The notes: generated by a model from the letters alone, not told the origin. DNA of 64,000 bases from Microbulbifer hydrolyticus (GCF_009931115.1 NZ_CP047491.1:1997501-2061500), one strand, 5' to 3'; positions 36,786 to 46,344 are shown, counted from the first letter of the stretch. Numbers and translations: made by a program.

Positions 36786-36906
36786 CTTTTTCGACTTCTC
36801 TACCTTCGTTGCAGTCGAGCGGTCGGTTGTCAAGAAATCGCTGAAAAACTTGGCGGACGGGAAGCCCAAGGAACGCAAGTTTCGCGCGTGTATTATTGGA
36901 GTGTGA
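36786..36906 (+). pseudogene. Diverged copy of the dbpA 3' end
   Basis: It encodes 39 residues, FDFSTFVAVERSVVKK and onward to RACIIGV and a stop at 36904-36906. By hand alignment about 30 of 39 match the DbpA C-terminus coded at 34825-34944, with the same stop position. There is no start or upstream domain, so it cannot be functional alone. Confidence 0.92.
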
Positions 36907-36979
36907 TGTCATATTCCTAGCGTGTTACGAAATCAGGGACCAATACAAATGTTTATTTATGACAAGGAATGAGTTGTAA

Positions 36980-37450
36980 GTGGGACACCGGGTTAGGCCT
37001 CCAATTTTGGCCCGCGTTTTTGGACCATTGATTTTTGTTATCGGTGCTCCTACAGCTGTCGCAGTATTCGCCATGGAGCTGTATCAGCTTGTTGCGCATT
37101 GGGCCGACGATGTCCTTATGTTTGATAAGGGCGCTTTCTATTTGCTGGGTGTTGGTTTGGGTATGATGGCGCTCGCCATCGTCACCGTGCAGGAGGGGTG
37201 GTTTGGCCGCACTTTAAGCAAAGCACAGGCTGCTCTGTTAACTCGATTGACCATTGTGGGGGTTGCGTTAATTCCAATTGCTCCAAATGTTGCACATTAT
37301 TTGGCCGATGAGCTTTTGAGAAGTGATGGGTATGTCGTGTGTGAACCGGCATCACATCAATGGCGTTTCGTTAGAGATATTGTGTATATAAAGCCGACCG
37401 TGGAGTGCAGTAGTAGTCTTCGGGATCGCGTTCTTGATGCGTCTCACTAG
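36980..37450 (+). CDS. Small membrane protein of unknown function
   Basis: 156 residues from a GTG, with AAGGA about 11 bases upstream; this start is not certain. Three hydrophobic segments are visible (about 10-33, 47-70 and 83-108), then a polar tail with two cysteines. I do not recognise the family. Part of a second, broken copy lies just upstream (36682-36783), joined to the dbpA 3' end copy. Confidence 0.6.
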   Translation: MGHRVRPPILARVFGPLIFVIGAPTAVAVFAMELYQLVAHWADDVLMFDKGAFYLLGVGLGMMALAIVTVQEGWFGRTLSKAQAALLTRLTIVGVALIPIAPNVAHYLADELLRSDGYVVCEPASHQWRFVRDIVYIKPTVECSSSLRDRVLDASH

Positions 37451-37528
37451 TGCGGTACGACATTGTTGGAGTTTCACTGGCTGTTAAAAAAACTAGCCTC
37501 CTTCCATCATTCGACCAGTCGCAAAAGT

Positions 37529-37570
37529 AAAAAAAAGGCCGCCTAAATCGCCGGGGGAAGCGGGCGGCCT
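37529..37570 (-). terminator. Terminator of the barrel-protein gene at 37613
   Basis: On the minus strand AGGCCGCC and GGCGGCCT form an eight-base GC-rich stem with a 19-base loop, followed by a run of T. It lies about 43 bases past the stop codon. Confidence 0.85.
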
Positions 37571-37612
37571 CAAAACATGTGCGGAACGCGTTCATAAGGG
37601 AACGCGGTCAGA

Positions 37613-38389
37613 TCAGAAACTCCAGCGAACGCCCACCTCGGCCATCCAGCTCTCGTTTTCGATTTCGAAATTTGCCGGCAGCAGGTTGGAGCTGATTTCC
37701 AGATCTTCGGTTTGACGCCAGCGCAGACCACCGAAATATTCCAGCTGATCATTACACTGATAGTTCAGGCCAGCCATAAGCTGGTAAGCCAGCACGCTGT
37801 CGTCATCGTCGATGATTGAAACGTTGGACGGGCTGTAATCCACATCGACCCAGGCATTACCGATACCCGCGCCGAGGTAGGGGTTGAGCGCCCATCCTGC
37901 GTCAAAGTCGTAGAAGGCATTGAAGAACAGGTAGTCGGCAGTGAAGTCACCTCTGCCATCGTTTACCAGGTCGGCGACGGAAATTCCGAGGTTGCCCGGC
38001 GCTCCGCTGACCAGTACCCCGGCATCTTCGTCACCGAGAGCGATACCTGCCGCGGACACGCCATAGTGCCGGTCAACATCATGGCTGGCATAGGCGTATT
38101 CCGCTTCGAATCGCATCTGCCCGGCGCGCCAGCCCAGAGCCAGATTCACACCGGCGCCGCTGTCTACATCGGTTTTCCAGCGGACATCGGTACCTGCGGG
38201 CAGGGCGACCCCAGCCGGAATGGTCGTGCCCGGTCCAGTGATAAATTCCTGAGTGAATACACCGTCATTTATGGTGTCATCCATATTGTTGTAGCTGAGT
38301 GTGCCGCTGACATAAAAACCGTCGGCCAGTGCAGCCGAGGAAGATAAGGCGAGGGCGACAGCAACGGCTGTGGGTGTTCTCTTAAACAT
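37613..38389 (-). CDS. Outer membrane beta-barrel protein
   Basis: 258 residues with a signal peptide (1-22, ALADG). The mature protein begins FYVSGTLSYNN, alternates strands with acidic loops, contains YLGAGIGNAWVDVDY and ends EVGVRWSF, the aromatic end of barrels. It resembles the eight-stranded OmpA-like/Omp25-type porin-like group of about 230-260 residues. The role is probably structural or adhesive; no specific partner is visible. It has its own terminator and stands alone, divergent from the ABC operon. Confidence 0.75.
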   Translation of the reverse strand: MFKRTPTAVAVALALSSSAALADGFYVSGTLSYNNMDDTINDGVFTQEFITGPGTTIPAGVALPAGTDVRWKTDVDSGAGVNLALGWRAGQMRFEAEYAYASHDVDRHYGVSAAGIALGDEDAGVLVSGAPGNLGISVADLVNDGRGDFTADYLFFNAFYDFDAGWALNPYLGAGIGNAWVDVDYSPSNVSIIDDDDSVLAYQLMAGLNYQCNDQLEYFGGLRWRQTEDLEISSNLLPANFEIENESWMAEVGVRWSF

Positions 38390-38648
38390 CTAGCACTCCA
38401 GATCAACTGATAAAGGTATCGAAGCTTACGCTTTGGTGATTTGTCTGGATCTGTGAAAATCCTGTTAGCGTTTTATAGTGCGCCTCTTTTCACATCTTCA
38501 TATCAATCTACCAAAACTCCTGATCCAACTTCACAAACGGACCGTAAGCATATGATCGACGAATCAGTTGGAAGTACCTCCCTTTATAAACCGCGCCAAT
38601 GGGGTAAGCTGAAAGCACTCCCCGAATGACGGTCTTCAAAAAGAAGCT

Positions 38649-39335
38649 ATGAACGACGCCCTGATTCAGGCACACGATCTCAGTCGGTCCTACCGCAACG
38701 GCCGTGAACAGATCAGTGTGCTTAGCCGCTTGTCTCTCGAGCTGCGGCGCGGTGAAGCAGTAGCAGTGATCGGACCTTCCGGCTCGGGAAAAAGCACACT
38801 ATTGAACCTGCTGAACGGGCTGATAGCGCCAGATAGCGGCGCGCTACGAGTGTTTGGGCGACCGCGCGATCAAATCAGTGAAAACGACTGGGCCGAGCTG
38901 CGCCGTACTCGCATTGCCACGCTATTCCAGGATGGCAACCTGATACCCACCCTTACTGTGGCCCGCAATATCGCTTTTCGCGCCGGGCTCGCGGGATTGC
39001 AGCAGCATAACGGCGCGGAACTATTGGAGCAGCTGGGGATAGCCGATATTGCACGTCGCTACCCCGATCAAATTTCCGGTGGCCAGCGACAGCGGGCTGC
39101 ACTGGCCTGTGCTTTTGTGATGCAACCAGAGTTAATCCTTGCGGATGAACCTACCGGCAGTCTGGATTACGCCTCCGCACAAAAAGTTGCACCATTGTTC
39201 TTCGACGCGATTCGCGAGCGCGCGCTCGGCGCCTTGATCGTCACCCATAATCCGGAACTGGCCCAGCGCTGCGACCGGATCCTCGAACTGCGCGAAGGAG
39301 CTCTGCGTCCATGGGACTCGGCAGTGTCTTCCTGA
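38649..39335 (+). CDS. ABC transporter ATP-binding protein (MacB/LolD type, AttE-like)
   Basis: 228 residues. Walker [11 protein letters not shown]-loop [11 protein letters not shown], signature ISGGQRQR, Walker [13 protein letters not shown] and the switch His in VTHNPEL are all intact. The type is that of LolD/MacB, which pair with FtsX-like permeases. The permease gene begins 25 bases before this gene ends. With the lipocalin-like lipoprotein after it, the set matches the AttEFGH layout first described in Agrobacterium. Confidence 0.92.
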   Translation: MNDALIQAHDLSRSYRNGREQISVLSRLSLELRRGEAVAVIGPSGSGKSTLLNLLNGLIAPDSGALRVFGRPRDQISENDWAELRRTRIATLFQDGNLIPTLTVARNIAFRAGLAGLQQHNGAELLEQLGIADIARRYPDQISGGQRQRAALACAFVMQPELILADEPTGSLDYASAQKVAPLFFDAIRERALGALIVTHNPELAQRCDRILELREGALRPWDSAVSS

Positions 39336-41677
39336 GCCATTACCGGCGTCATCCAATACAGCTGGCCGGGTTACTGCTTATCCTGCTGTGTGCGGCGGCG
39401 CTGTGGAGCGGTGTGCGATCTCTCACCGGCGCTGCGGAAGAGGCCGTGGACCGTTCGCGGGCGGCGCTGGAGCCGCTCCTGAGTATTGTGCGCGAGGATG
39501 GCCGGGCGGTGGGCGTGGAGGATTTTGCGCGCCTGCGAAGAGCGGGGTTTTGTGCTTCGCCACGTCTTGAAGTGCGTTTCAGCGCTCCCGAGACACCGGT
39601 TGTGGTGGGTATCGACCCGTTCAGTGCGGGGTGTCTGCGACAATACAGCGAGCGACAGCGCGCGGATGACCCGGGCGCGGAGGCGATTGCACAGCTGATC
39701 ACTGAACTGGATAGGCCAACGCTGCTTGGCAGCGCGGCAGACCTGGCGCGTTGGCAGGATCTTTCACTACCGGATACCGTGGGCTACCAGTTACGTGAAG
39801 CGGAGGGCCTGCCGGCAGCCGAGCTACTCACCGATATTTCCGTGGCGGCCCAGCTGGAACCGGCGGGCCGCGGCACGCTCTCTATCCTGATGCCATCGGC
39901 GGAAGCCGAGAAAAAACCTTTGCCCGAGGGCTACCTCGGCCGGGTCCAGGATTATGGTGTGGAACCCGATCCACTGGTGGACGCTTTTCTGTTGAGTCTC
40001 GACGCCCTCGGTGCACTGGCACTCCTGGTGGCGGCGTTGCTTGTTCGGGCCGTGTACCGGTTTGCGCTGGAGCAACGGCGTCGGAGTCTGGAAATTCTGG
40101 TTCGGCTTGGCGTGCCACCGATACGGCTGAGGTCCGCGCTTATTGTGGAAGTAATGATCGTCGCGTTGGTCGGCGGCACCATCGGCATGTGGCTGGGGGA
40201 GCAACTGGCATCGGTAATGGCGGGCGGATTCCAGAGTACGGTCCAGGGCCTGTTCAGTGTCGATTCGCTCGGCACAAGCACGCCCACGGCGAAAACCTGG
40301 TTGGGAATGGTGCTTATTCTGGCGGTAGTGGTGGCCTGGGCCTGCGCTGATCTGTTGTGGTTACGGCGGCCGTCGGGGGGCTGGGAGCAGGTTACCCACT
40401 TGCGCTGGCTTGCGGCTGTGCTTTTGATGGGTTCATCGCTGACGGTTTTGTTACTGACGGGGAAGCTCTGGCTGATATTCCTGTCTACCCTGGGGTGCCT
40501 GATCGGCGTCGGTCTGTTGCTTCCGATGATATTGAACCGGGTACTGGCGCGTGCCGAACGCCATTGTTCCCGGCCACTGCTGGAGTGGTCCTGCTCCGAG
40601 ATGCGCGCACTCTGCCGGCTGTTGCAACTACCGCTTACTGCCCTGGCCTTCGCTATTGCCACTACGATTGGCGTGCATGCCATGGTGACCGGCTTCGAAT
40701 CCACTTTTGCCCGCTGGCTTGATCAGCGCCTGCAGGGCGATCTCTTTCTGGATCCGGGCCGATCCGTGAACACGCTGGAAATCACCGCAAAGCTACAGGG
40801 ATTGCCCGGGGTAACGAATGTATTGCCGATGGTGCGGGGGCGTGGCGTAGTGGGGGAGCTGCCGGTGGATGTGATGGCAGTTGATCCGGCCTCACCGCTG
40901 CTGAGCGACTGGCCGTTTCTCGATGCCGCCCCCAACCACTGGGCGGCACTGGTCACCGAAGGTGTAATGATCAACGAGCAATTGGCTCGCCGGCTGTCAT
41001 TGGCGGTTGGTGACCGCCTGATATTCCGCCTCGGCAAGGAGCGGTTTACTCGCGCAGTCATCGGCATTTATGCAGATTATGGCAGGCCAGAGGGCGAGCT
41101 CCTGTTACCTATCGCGGCGTTACCGGACGCGCTGCCCGGTCACTACACAACGTTTGCGCTTGCTGCGAGCGAACTCACTAAAATGCCATGGCGTGACTGG
41201 CCGCAAAAATATCCGTGGCTGGCGGGCAGCCAGTTGCGTGACCAGAAAGGCCTGAAGCAGGCGGCCAATGCCGCCTTCGATCGCACATTTCAGATCACCC
41301 GCATGCTGAATACACTGGTGTTGGCGCTGGCAGGCACTGCGCTGGCGTTGATGGGATTGGTTATTTTTCGGTTACGTCAGAGCAGCTATACCCTGCTGCA
41401 TGTTTACGGAGTGCACAGAGGCAGTCTGCGTCGGCGCCTGATCGCCCACAGCATACTGGTTACCGGTTTGCTCGCTGTGCTGGCCACCCCGCTGGGCGTT
41501 TTTCTCGGATGGGTGCTGGTAGCGAAGGTGAACCCCTCTGCCTTTGGCTGGGCACTACCTCTGCATCTCTATCCGGGATTCTGGCTTCAGGTGTGGCTGG
41601 CATGCCTGGTGATCGGGGCATTGGTCGGTGTGCTGGTGGGCAACCCGGTCCGGCTGGAGACCCTGAAAAATGAATAG
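39311..41677 (+). CDS. FtsX-family ABC permease
   Basis: 788 residues, with about ten membrane helices in an FtsX-style arrangement: one N-terminal helix, a periplasmic domain, a three-helix bundle near 230-350, further helices, a second periplasmic domain (about 465-660) and a final three-helix bundle. It corresponds to a fusion of the usual two permeases (AttF plus AttG). Such mechanotransmission transporters move lipoproteins or work on the envelope rather than pumping solutes. The gene overlaps both neighbours, so all three are coupled. Confidence 0.88.
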   Translation: MGLGSVFLSHYRRHPIQLAGLLLILLCAAALWSGVRSLTGAAEEAVDRSRAALEPLLSIVREDGRAVGVEDFARLRRAGFCASPRLEVRFSAPETPVVVGIDPFSAGCLRQYSERQRADDPGAEAIAQLITELDRPTLLGSAADLARWQDLSLPDTVGYQLREAEGLPAAELLTDISVAAQLEPAGRGTLSILMPSAEAEKKPLPEGYLGRVQDYGVEPDPLVDAFLLSLDALGALALLVAALLVRAVYRFALEQRRRSLEILVRLGVPPIRLRSALIVEVMIVALVGGTIGMWLGEQLASVMAGGFQSTVQGLFSVDSLGTSTPTAKTWLGMVLILAVVVAWACADLLWLRRPSGGWEQVTHLRWLAAVLLMGSSLTVLLLTGKLWLIFLSTLGCLIGVGLLLPMILNRVLARAERHCSRPLLEWSCSEMRALCRLLQLPLTALAFAIATTIGVHAMVTGFESTFARWLDQRLQGDLFLDPGRSVNTLEITAKLQGLPGVTNVLPMVRGRGVVGELPVDVMAVDPASPLLSDWPFLDAAPNHWAALVTEGVMINEQLARRLSLAVGDRLIFRLGKERFTRAVIGIYADYGRPEGELLLPIAALPDALPGHYTTFALAASELTKMPWRDWPQKYPWLAGSQLRDQKGLKQAANAAFDRTFQITRMLNTLVLALAGTALALMGLVIFRLRQSSYTLLHVYGVHRGSLRRRLIAHSILVTGLLAVLATPLGVFLGWVLVAKVNPSAFGWALPLHLYPGFWLQVWLACLVIGALVGVLVGNPVRLETLKNE

Positions 41678-42752
41678 ACGGGTAACAAAAAAGCTGCGAC
41701 TGCTGCTTGCAGCGCTTTTATTTTTAGTCGCTTGCTCAGACGATCCGGATGGCAAAACATCGATTGCGGCGTTAACCGATCCGCCGGAAGGCTTTCGTCA
41801 GGCCACACCGGGCATGACCATTAATCTGCCGGAGGACATGGGGCCACACCCGGCATTTCGCCTCGAGTGGTGGTATCTCACCGCAAACCTGAAAAGTGCC
41901 GATGGCCAGCGGTTTGGTGTGCAATGGACGTTATTCCGCAATGGTATTCGCCCTGGACCCTTTGCAGGGGACGGACGTGGCTGGCAGCGAAATGAGCTAT
42001 GGCTTGCCCATGCTGCCCTCAGTCGTCCGGATGAACACCGCTTCGCAGATCGCGCGGCCCGCGGCGGCACCGGCCAGGCCGGGGTAACGGCGCAACCATT
42101 CAGCGTCTGGATTGATCACTGGAAGCTACAAAGCCAGACGAAGGATACGTGGGAACTGCACGTCGATGGGGAGGACTTCAACTATCGTCTGAAGATTCAA
42201 CCACAGTTCCCTGCGGTGCTAAACGGCGAGCGCGGCTTCAGCGCAAAATCGTCCGGCGGCGGTGGCTCGATGTACTTCAGTCATCCGTTACAGATAATTG
42301 GCGGTGTGGTGGAACTCCATGGTGAAAAATTTGAGGTAAGTGGGCAGGGCTGGTTCGACCGTGAGTGGAGTAGCCAGTATCTGAAGCCGGATCAGCGTGG
42401 CTGGGACTGGATGGCGCTGCACCTGGATGACGGGCGTCACCTGATGCTATTCCGGGTTCGCGGTGAAGATGATTTCTATTCGGGTACCCTGGTTTCCGAA
42501 GATGGCCGTAGTCGCACCCTGAGCGTCGATGAATTCAGCCTTATGCCTGAAGAATATCGCGCTAGCCGTTTTGGTGACGTGCCTGTGGTGTGGCAGCTGC
42601 GAGTGCCTTCCGTTTCGTTGAATCTGACAATTCGCTCCTGGCCCGGCGATTACTGGAACCCGGGGACCCTGGGATACTGGGAAGGGCCGGTTACGGTCAG
42701 CGGCAGCCATACCGGTGAGGGCTACCTGGAAATGACGGGCTATGAGAAATGA
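41670..42752 (+). CDS. Lipocalin-like lipoprotein (AttH/CrtC family)
   Basis: 360 residues. A lipoprotein signal ends LFLVACS. The mature domain has FRLEWWYLTANL, FGVQWTLFRNG, WLAHAAL, GQGWFDREWSSQYL and GWDWMALHLDDGRHLMLFRV, which are hallmarks of the AttH/carotenoid 1,2-hydratase-like double lipocalin fold. It is probably the substrate-binding or hydrolytic partner of the ABC pair upstream. Its start overlaps the permease gene by eight bases. Confidence 0.88.
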   Translation: MNRRVTKKLRLLLAALLFLVACSDDPDGKTSIAALTDPPEGFRQATPGMTINLPEDMGPHPAFRLEWWYLTANLKSADGQRFGVQWTLFRNGIRPGPFAGDGRGWQRNELWLAHAALSRPDEHRFADRAARGGTGQAGVTAQPFSVWIDHWKLQSQTKDTWELHVDGEDFNYRLKIQPQFPAVLNGERGFSAKSSGGGGSMYFSHPLQIIGGVVELHGEKFEVSGQGWFDREWSSQYLKPDQRGWDWMALHLDDGRHLMLFRVRGEDDFYSGTLVSEDGRSRTLSVDEFSLMPEEYRASRFGDVPVVWQLRVPSVSLNLTIRSWPGDYWNPGTLGYWEGPVTVSGSHTGEGYLEMTGYEK

Positions 42753-42789
42753 TACCCGCTCCAAATATCTATGTGGTGGCTCTTTGCAG

Positions 42790-42851
42790 TGATTTTCGCG
42801 GTGGTTTTCGTGATGGTTTTCGCGATGCGGCGCCCCTCGGCGGGGCGCCGC
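42790..42851 (+). terminator. Micro-repeat and strong hairpin between convergent genes
   Basis: Three imperfect 12-base units GATTTTCGCGGTG / GTTTTCGTGATG / GTTTTCGCGATG (42791-42826) are followed by a 10-base GC stem GCGGCGCCCC / GGGGCGCCGC with a five-base loop (42827-42851). No T-run follows on either side, so termination may need Rho or pairing with nearby T's. Confidence 0.5.
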
Positions 42852-42880
42852 TCATAAAAATACAACAGGAAAATGATCGC

Positions 42881-45800
42881 TTACGGGCAGGCCGAAACCT
42901 TTTCCCAATAGCCCGGGTCGCTTTCCAGCAAAGTGCTGGTGGCGGGGAACCAGAGCGAACTTGACCCAAGAGCATCGCCGGATCCCACTGCGCACGCGCT
43001 GGCAGTGAACAGGGTTCCGCACTCTACTGCGCGACCAGCGCTGATGTGTGCAGTATTCGTGGCCGTTTCACAGGCTGCGGCGATTTCTGCTTCAAGGATT
43101 TTGAGCTCACTGGCATTGCCTGCTTCATCCATGGCCTGAACCTTGACTTCATATGTTCCTGCATCCGGTGCATTTGCTACACATTCAAACGTATCCACAC
43201 CCGAGCAGTTGAAGCTCAGCTCAGAATTGATCCGGATTTCCGCTGCATCGCCGTCTTTGTCGCTGGTGTTGCCAAAAACCCGTACCTCGTAGCCGGTAAT
43301 TGCCAGTTCCAGTGTATCGATCTCCGGTGGCTGGGATACTGGCAACAGGGTAACGCTATAGCTGTTAGAGATGGCTTCGTTTCCATTCGCATCTTGGGCG
43401 CGCGCGAAAAAGGTGTATTCCCCTGGTTCCCCGGTCAGGGAAAAAGTGGTAGCGAAGGTATGGTTGTCCGCATCGAATACGATTGCGCTGTCCGGTTGCA
43501 ATTTCTGGTCACCGTCGTATTCAAGTTCAATTGTGACAACATCGTCATCGATATCAAAGAACGTTGCGTTGATCCGGACAAGGTCGGGCTCGATACGGCT
43601 CCAGCCAAAATTATCTCGTCGGGGTGCATGGTCCCAATGGCTTCGAGTTACGTTGATGGTGCGCAATTGAAGGACGCTGGCGTTGTTGCTGCCGTCGAAC
43701 GCCTGATAGGTCTTGGTGTACGACCCTTCCGTGCTGGTATCGGGGCTTGCGCCTTCCCTGACCCACGGGAAATCGTCGAGATCGTCATCGACCTGATAGC
43801 CTGGTTCCGCATAGTAGTCGCCTATCTCTATCTCCGTGGTGCTCGGGCCAATGAGAGTCAGTGTCGGCGCCACGGTGTCTGTAATGATTTCCACCTGCTG
43901 TTCATCGACCACGGTATTGCCGTCGCTATCGGTAAAGGTTGCCGTAACGACGTACTGGCCGTCGCGAGAAGGGTCCACATTGTGTGTGAAGTTCTCTCGC
44001 GGCAGGGCCTGGAACCCGTCCTTCAGGTCCACCGTGTATGCGCTTGGATAAAAATTCCAGTCATCCCGGCGGTAGGTGCGTATGCTGCGCCGCTCAGCGG
44101 AGGTCGCGGTGTGCAGGTAATTCCCGTTGGGCTTGCCTTCAAATTCAATCACTGGAAGCTCCGGGCCTGCGATCCCGACCAGGCGGAACGCACTGCTTTG
44201 TGTCTCGTTACCCGCACTGTCCGCCACACGGTAGTGAACCGCTTGTATGCCCGTGGTGCTGGTGTCGATGGGTGTATAGGTTACGGCGTCAGTAATGTCG
44301 CCATCCAGAACATCCCAGCCGACATATCCCGGATCTTGCCAGGGCTGGCCGGCGGGATGCAGGAATGCATCACACCACCAAAAATTGCAGGCGGGGCCGA
44401 GCAGTGCGAGTCGCGGTGGTTCGTCGTTCGCAAGAACGGTAATTTTTTGCACCCAGGGTACGGCACGCATGTTGCCGCTATCGGTAGCGGAAAAGCGGCG
44501 CAGGTAGTGACCGGATTGCTGGGTGTCGGGCATGCCACTGTCAGCGAGTGCCTGGGAGATATCGCCGTCCTGACGGTCGCTCGCCGAGAGAATTGGCTGT
44601 GGAGCTGTATCGCCCCGGCGGAGGTACACTTGCTGTGCTGACTCGCTAACAAGGGTGGGTGGTGTATTTGAGGGTGGACAGCTATTCGCGCTGCTGTAAA
44701 AGCCTGGCTCTGGGTTATACAGCACAACCTGCTGCGTCGCGTAGTTGGTGCCGATATATTCATTACTGCCCAGGGCACAAAAATTGACGTAGGTGCCAGC
44801 GCAATAACCCGCGCGTCCGGCGAGGAAATGGTTCATCGGTGTGGCCGAAAAGCTCGGGCATTCGCTGGATGGTATATGGGTCAGTGCACGATAAAGATTG
44901 AGTCGTCCACTATTGAGAGTCACGCCAGCGAGTGATGTTACCGGTTCGGCGCTCTCGATCAGCACTGCTCGCAATTCTTCGACGCTGATATCCGGGAATT
45001 CAGCGGCCACCAGCGCGGCGGCTCCCGCAACAAAAGGGGAGGCCATGGAGGTACCGCTGAAACGTTCATAGCCGCCCCCGGGTACCGTTGACAGTATTTC
45101 TACACCGGGCGCTGCGATATCGGCACCGGTTTCTCCATGGTTTGAAAACGAAGCGCGCTTATCACTGCGCGTGTTGGCCGCTACGGAAATTACATTCGGG
45201 TGGTCGATTGTTGCGGGGGAGGTTACCTCCATTGATGTATCCGAATTCAACCCGTTATTGCCTGCAGCGGCAACGAACAGCATTCCAGCGTCATTTGCAT
45301 AGCCAATGGCATCAGCTACCGGGCGGTTAAAAATACTTTCGGCAACCGAGTCAGTGAATACTGCTCCATAGGAGTTGTTGGATACCTTTGCGCCCATATC
45401 AGCTGCATAGAGAATCCCTTTAACAATGTCGGAGGTGTATGCGAAGTTGGACTCGTCGGAAAACACTTTGACTGCCATCAATTTCGTGCGCCAGGCAACG
45501 CCGGTTACACCAGTATTGTTGTCCCCAGAGGCGCCGATAATCCCTGCCACATGGGTGCCATGGCTGTTGGCATCCATCGGATTGCCATCTTTGTCTGCAA
45601 AGTCATAGCCGTGGACGTCATCGACAAAACCGTTTCCATCGTCGTCGATGTTATTGCCAGGGATCTCGCCGGGATTGGTCCACATATTTTCGGCAAGATC
45701 CGGGTGGGTATAGTCGATGCCACTATCGATTACCGCGACGATAATGTCTTCTGCATTGGTGCGGACAGACCAGCCCCTTTCTGCGTCGATGTCAGCGCCG

Positions 45801-46258
45801 GCGACGCCGTTTTCCTGTCCATCGTTATGCAGTCCCCATAATTCAGGCGAGTAATCATTTGGCAAGGATTGCAGCTGGAACTTGGAGTTTGGTGCTACAT
45901 ATTCGATATCCGGGGATTTTCTGAGATCCTCGAAGCTTAACCCGGCACTGGTGGCGCTTTCGAAGGTGACGAGCTGCCAAGGGGATAGTTGCTGGCTGAA
46001 TGACTGTAGATATTTGGCTGGAGAGTACAGTGTCTGCATCGAAGTGAATGCATAGGGCTGTAATAATTGGTTCCAGATGGTTTTGCTGGTCCCTTCGCGA
46101 AATTTCACCAGCAATTGTCGGCTTGCAAGGTGTGATGATGTGGCGGTAGGTAGTGGGAAGGTTAAATCAGGTTCTGGTTCCGCCTCAGTGGCAGCGATAT
46201 CGTACGAGTTGGAAAACTGGAGGAATGTGATAAGGCACAACGCGGCCGGCAATCTCAT
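42881..46258 (-). CDS. Secreted multidomain subtilisin-like (S8) protease
   Basis: 1125 residues from the ATG at 46258, behind GGGAG. After a signal peptide (about 1-23) and an inhibitor-like propeptide (about 45-120), the peptidase domain has Asp178 in AVIDSGIDYTHPD, His233 in NSHGTHVAGI, Asn334 in AAGNNG and Ser404 in GTSMASPFVAG. A four-cysteine module follows (about 480-545). Then come Ig-like repeats with the DUF5011 look (ASDRQDGDIS, DGDITDAV with ADSAGNETQ, and IGPSTTEIEIGDYYAEPGY). A second four-cysteine module with HISAGRAVEC and PGYWEKVSACP closes the protein. The modules probably bind substrate or surface sugars. It is expected to degrade proteins outside the cell. Confidence 0.92.
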   Translation of the reverse strand: MRLPAALCLITFLQFSNSYDIAATEAEPEPDLTFPLPTATSSHLASRQLLVKFREGTSKTIWNQLLQPYAFTSMQTLYSPAKYLQSFSQQLSPWQLVTFESATSAGLSFEDLRKSPDIEYVAPNSKFQLQSLPNDYSPELWGLHNDGQENGVAGADIDAERGWSVRTNAEDIIVAVIDSGIDYTHPDLAENMWTNPGEIPGNNIDDDGNGFVDDVHGYDFADKDGNPMDANSHGTHVAGIIGASGDNNTGVTGVAWRTKLMAVKVFSDESNFAYTSDIVKGILYAADMGAKVSNNSYGAVFTDSVAESIFNRPVADAIGYANDAGMLFVAAAGNNGLNSDTSMEVTSPATIDHPNVISVAANTRSDKRASFSNHGETGADIAAPGVEILSTVPGGGYERFSGTSMASPFVAGAAALVAAEFPDISVEELRAVLIESAEPVTSLAGVTLNSGRLNLYRALTHIPSSECPSFSATPMNHFLAGRAGYCAGTYVNFCALGSNEYIGTNYATQQVVLYNPEPGFYSSANSCPPSNTPPTLVSESAQQVYLRRGDTAPQPILSASDRQDGDISQALADSGMPDTQQSGHYLRRFSATDSGNMRAVPWVQKITVLANDEPPRLALLGPACNFWWCDAFLHPAGQPWQDPGYVGWDVLDGDITDAVTYTPIDTSTTGIQAVHYRVADSAGNETQSSAFRLVGIAGPELPVIEFEGKPNGNYLHTATSAERRSIRTYRRDDWNFYPSAYTVDLKDGFQALPRENFTHNVDPSRDGQYVVTATFTDSDGNTVVDEQQVEIITDTVAPTLTLIGPSTTEIEIGDYYAEPGYQVDDDLDDFPWVREGASPDTSTEGSYTKTYQAFDGSNNASVLQLRTINVTRSHWDHAPRRDNFGWSRIEPDLVRINATFFDIDDDVVTIELEYDGDQKLQPDSAIVFDADNHTFATTFSLTGEPGEYTFFARAQDANGNEAISNSYSVTLLPVSQPPEIDTLELAITGYEVRVFGNTSDKDGDAAEIRINSELSFNCSGVDTFECVANAPDAGTYEVKVQAMDEAGNASELKILEAEIAAACETATNTAHISAGRAVECGTLFTASACAVGSGDALGSSSLWFPATSTLLESDPGYWEKVSACP

Positions 46259-46344
46259 GTCATACTCCCTTTTAGATGACAATTGCTTGGGATTGGTGCG
46301 CTTCAGAGTTGCTCTATTACCATCTGGCTTCCCTTTTGAGGCAC

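Larger units (their letters stand above)
36602..36979. other. Gap holding two fused gene remnants
   Basis: About 380 bases with no intact gene. The first 80 show nothing. 36682-36783 is a damaged piece of a homolog of the membrane-protein gene at 36980-37450, and 36786-36906 is a copy of the dbpA 3' end. The last 70 bases hold the start region of the membrane-protein gene. Confidence 0.8.

Noticed and set aside
43046-44641. 531-codon plus-strand frame inside the protease gene
   Set aside because: The minus-strand protease has the catalytic triad and conserved repeats. The other frame has no motif and starts in mid-gene.
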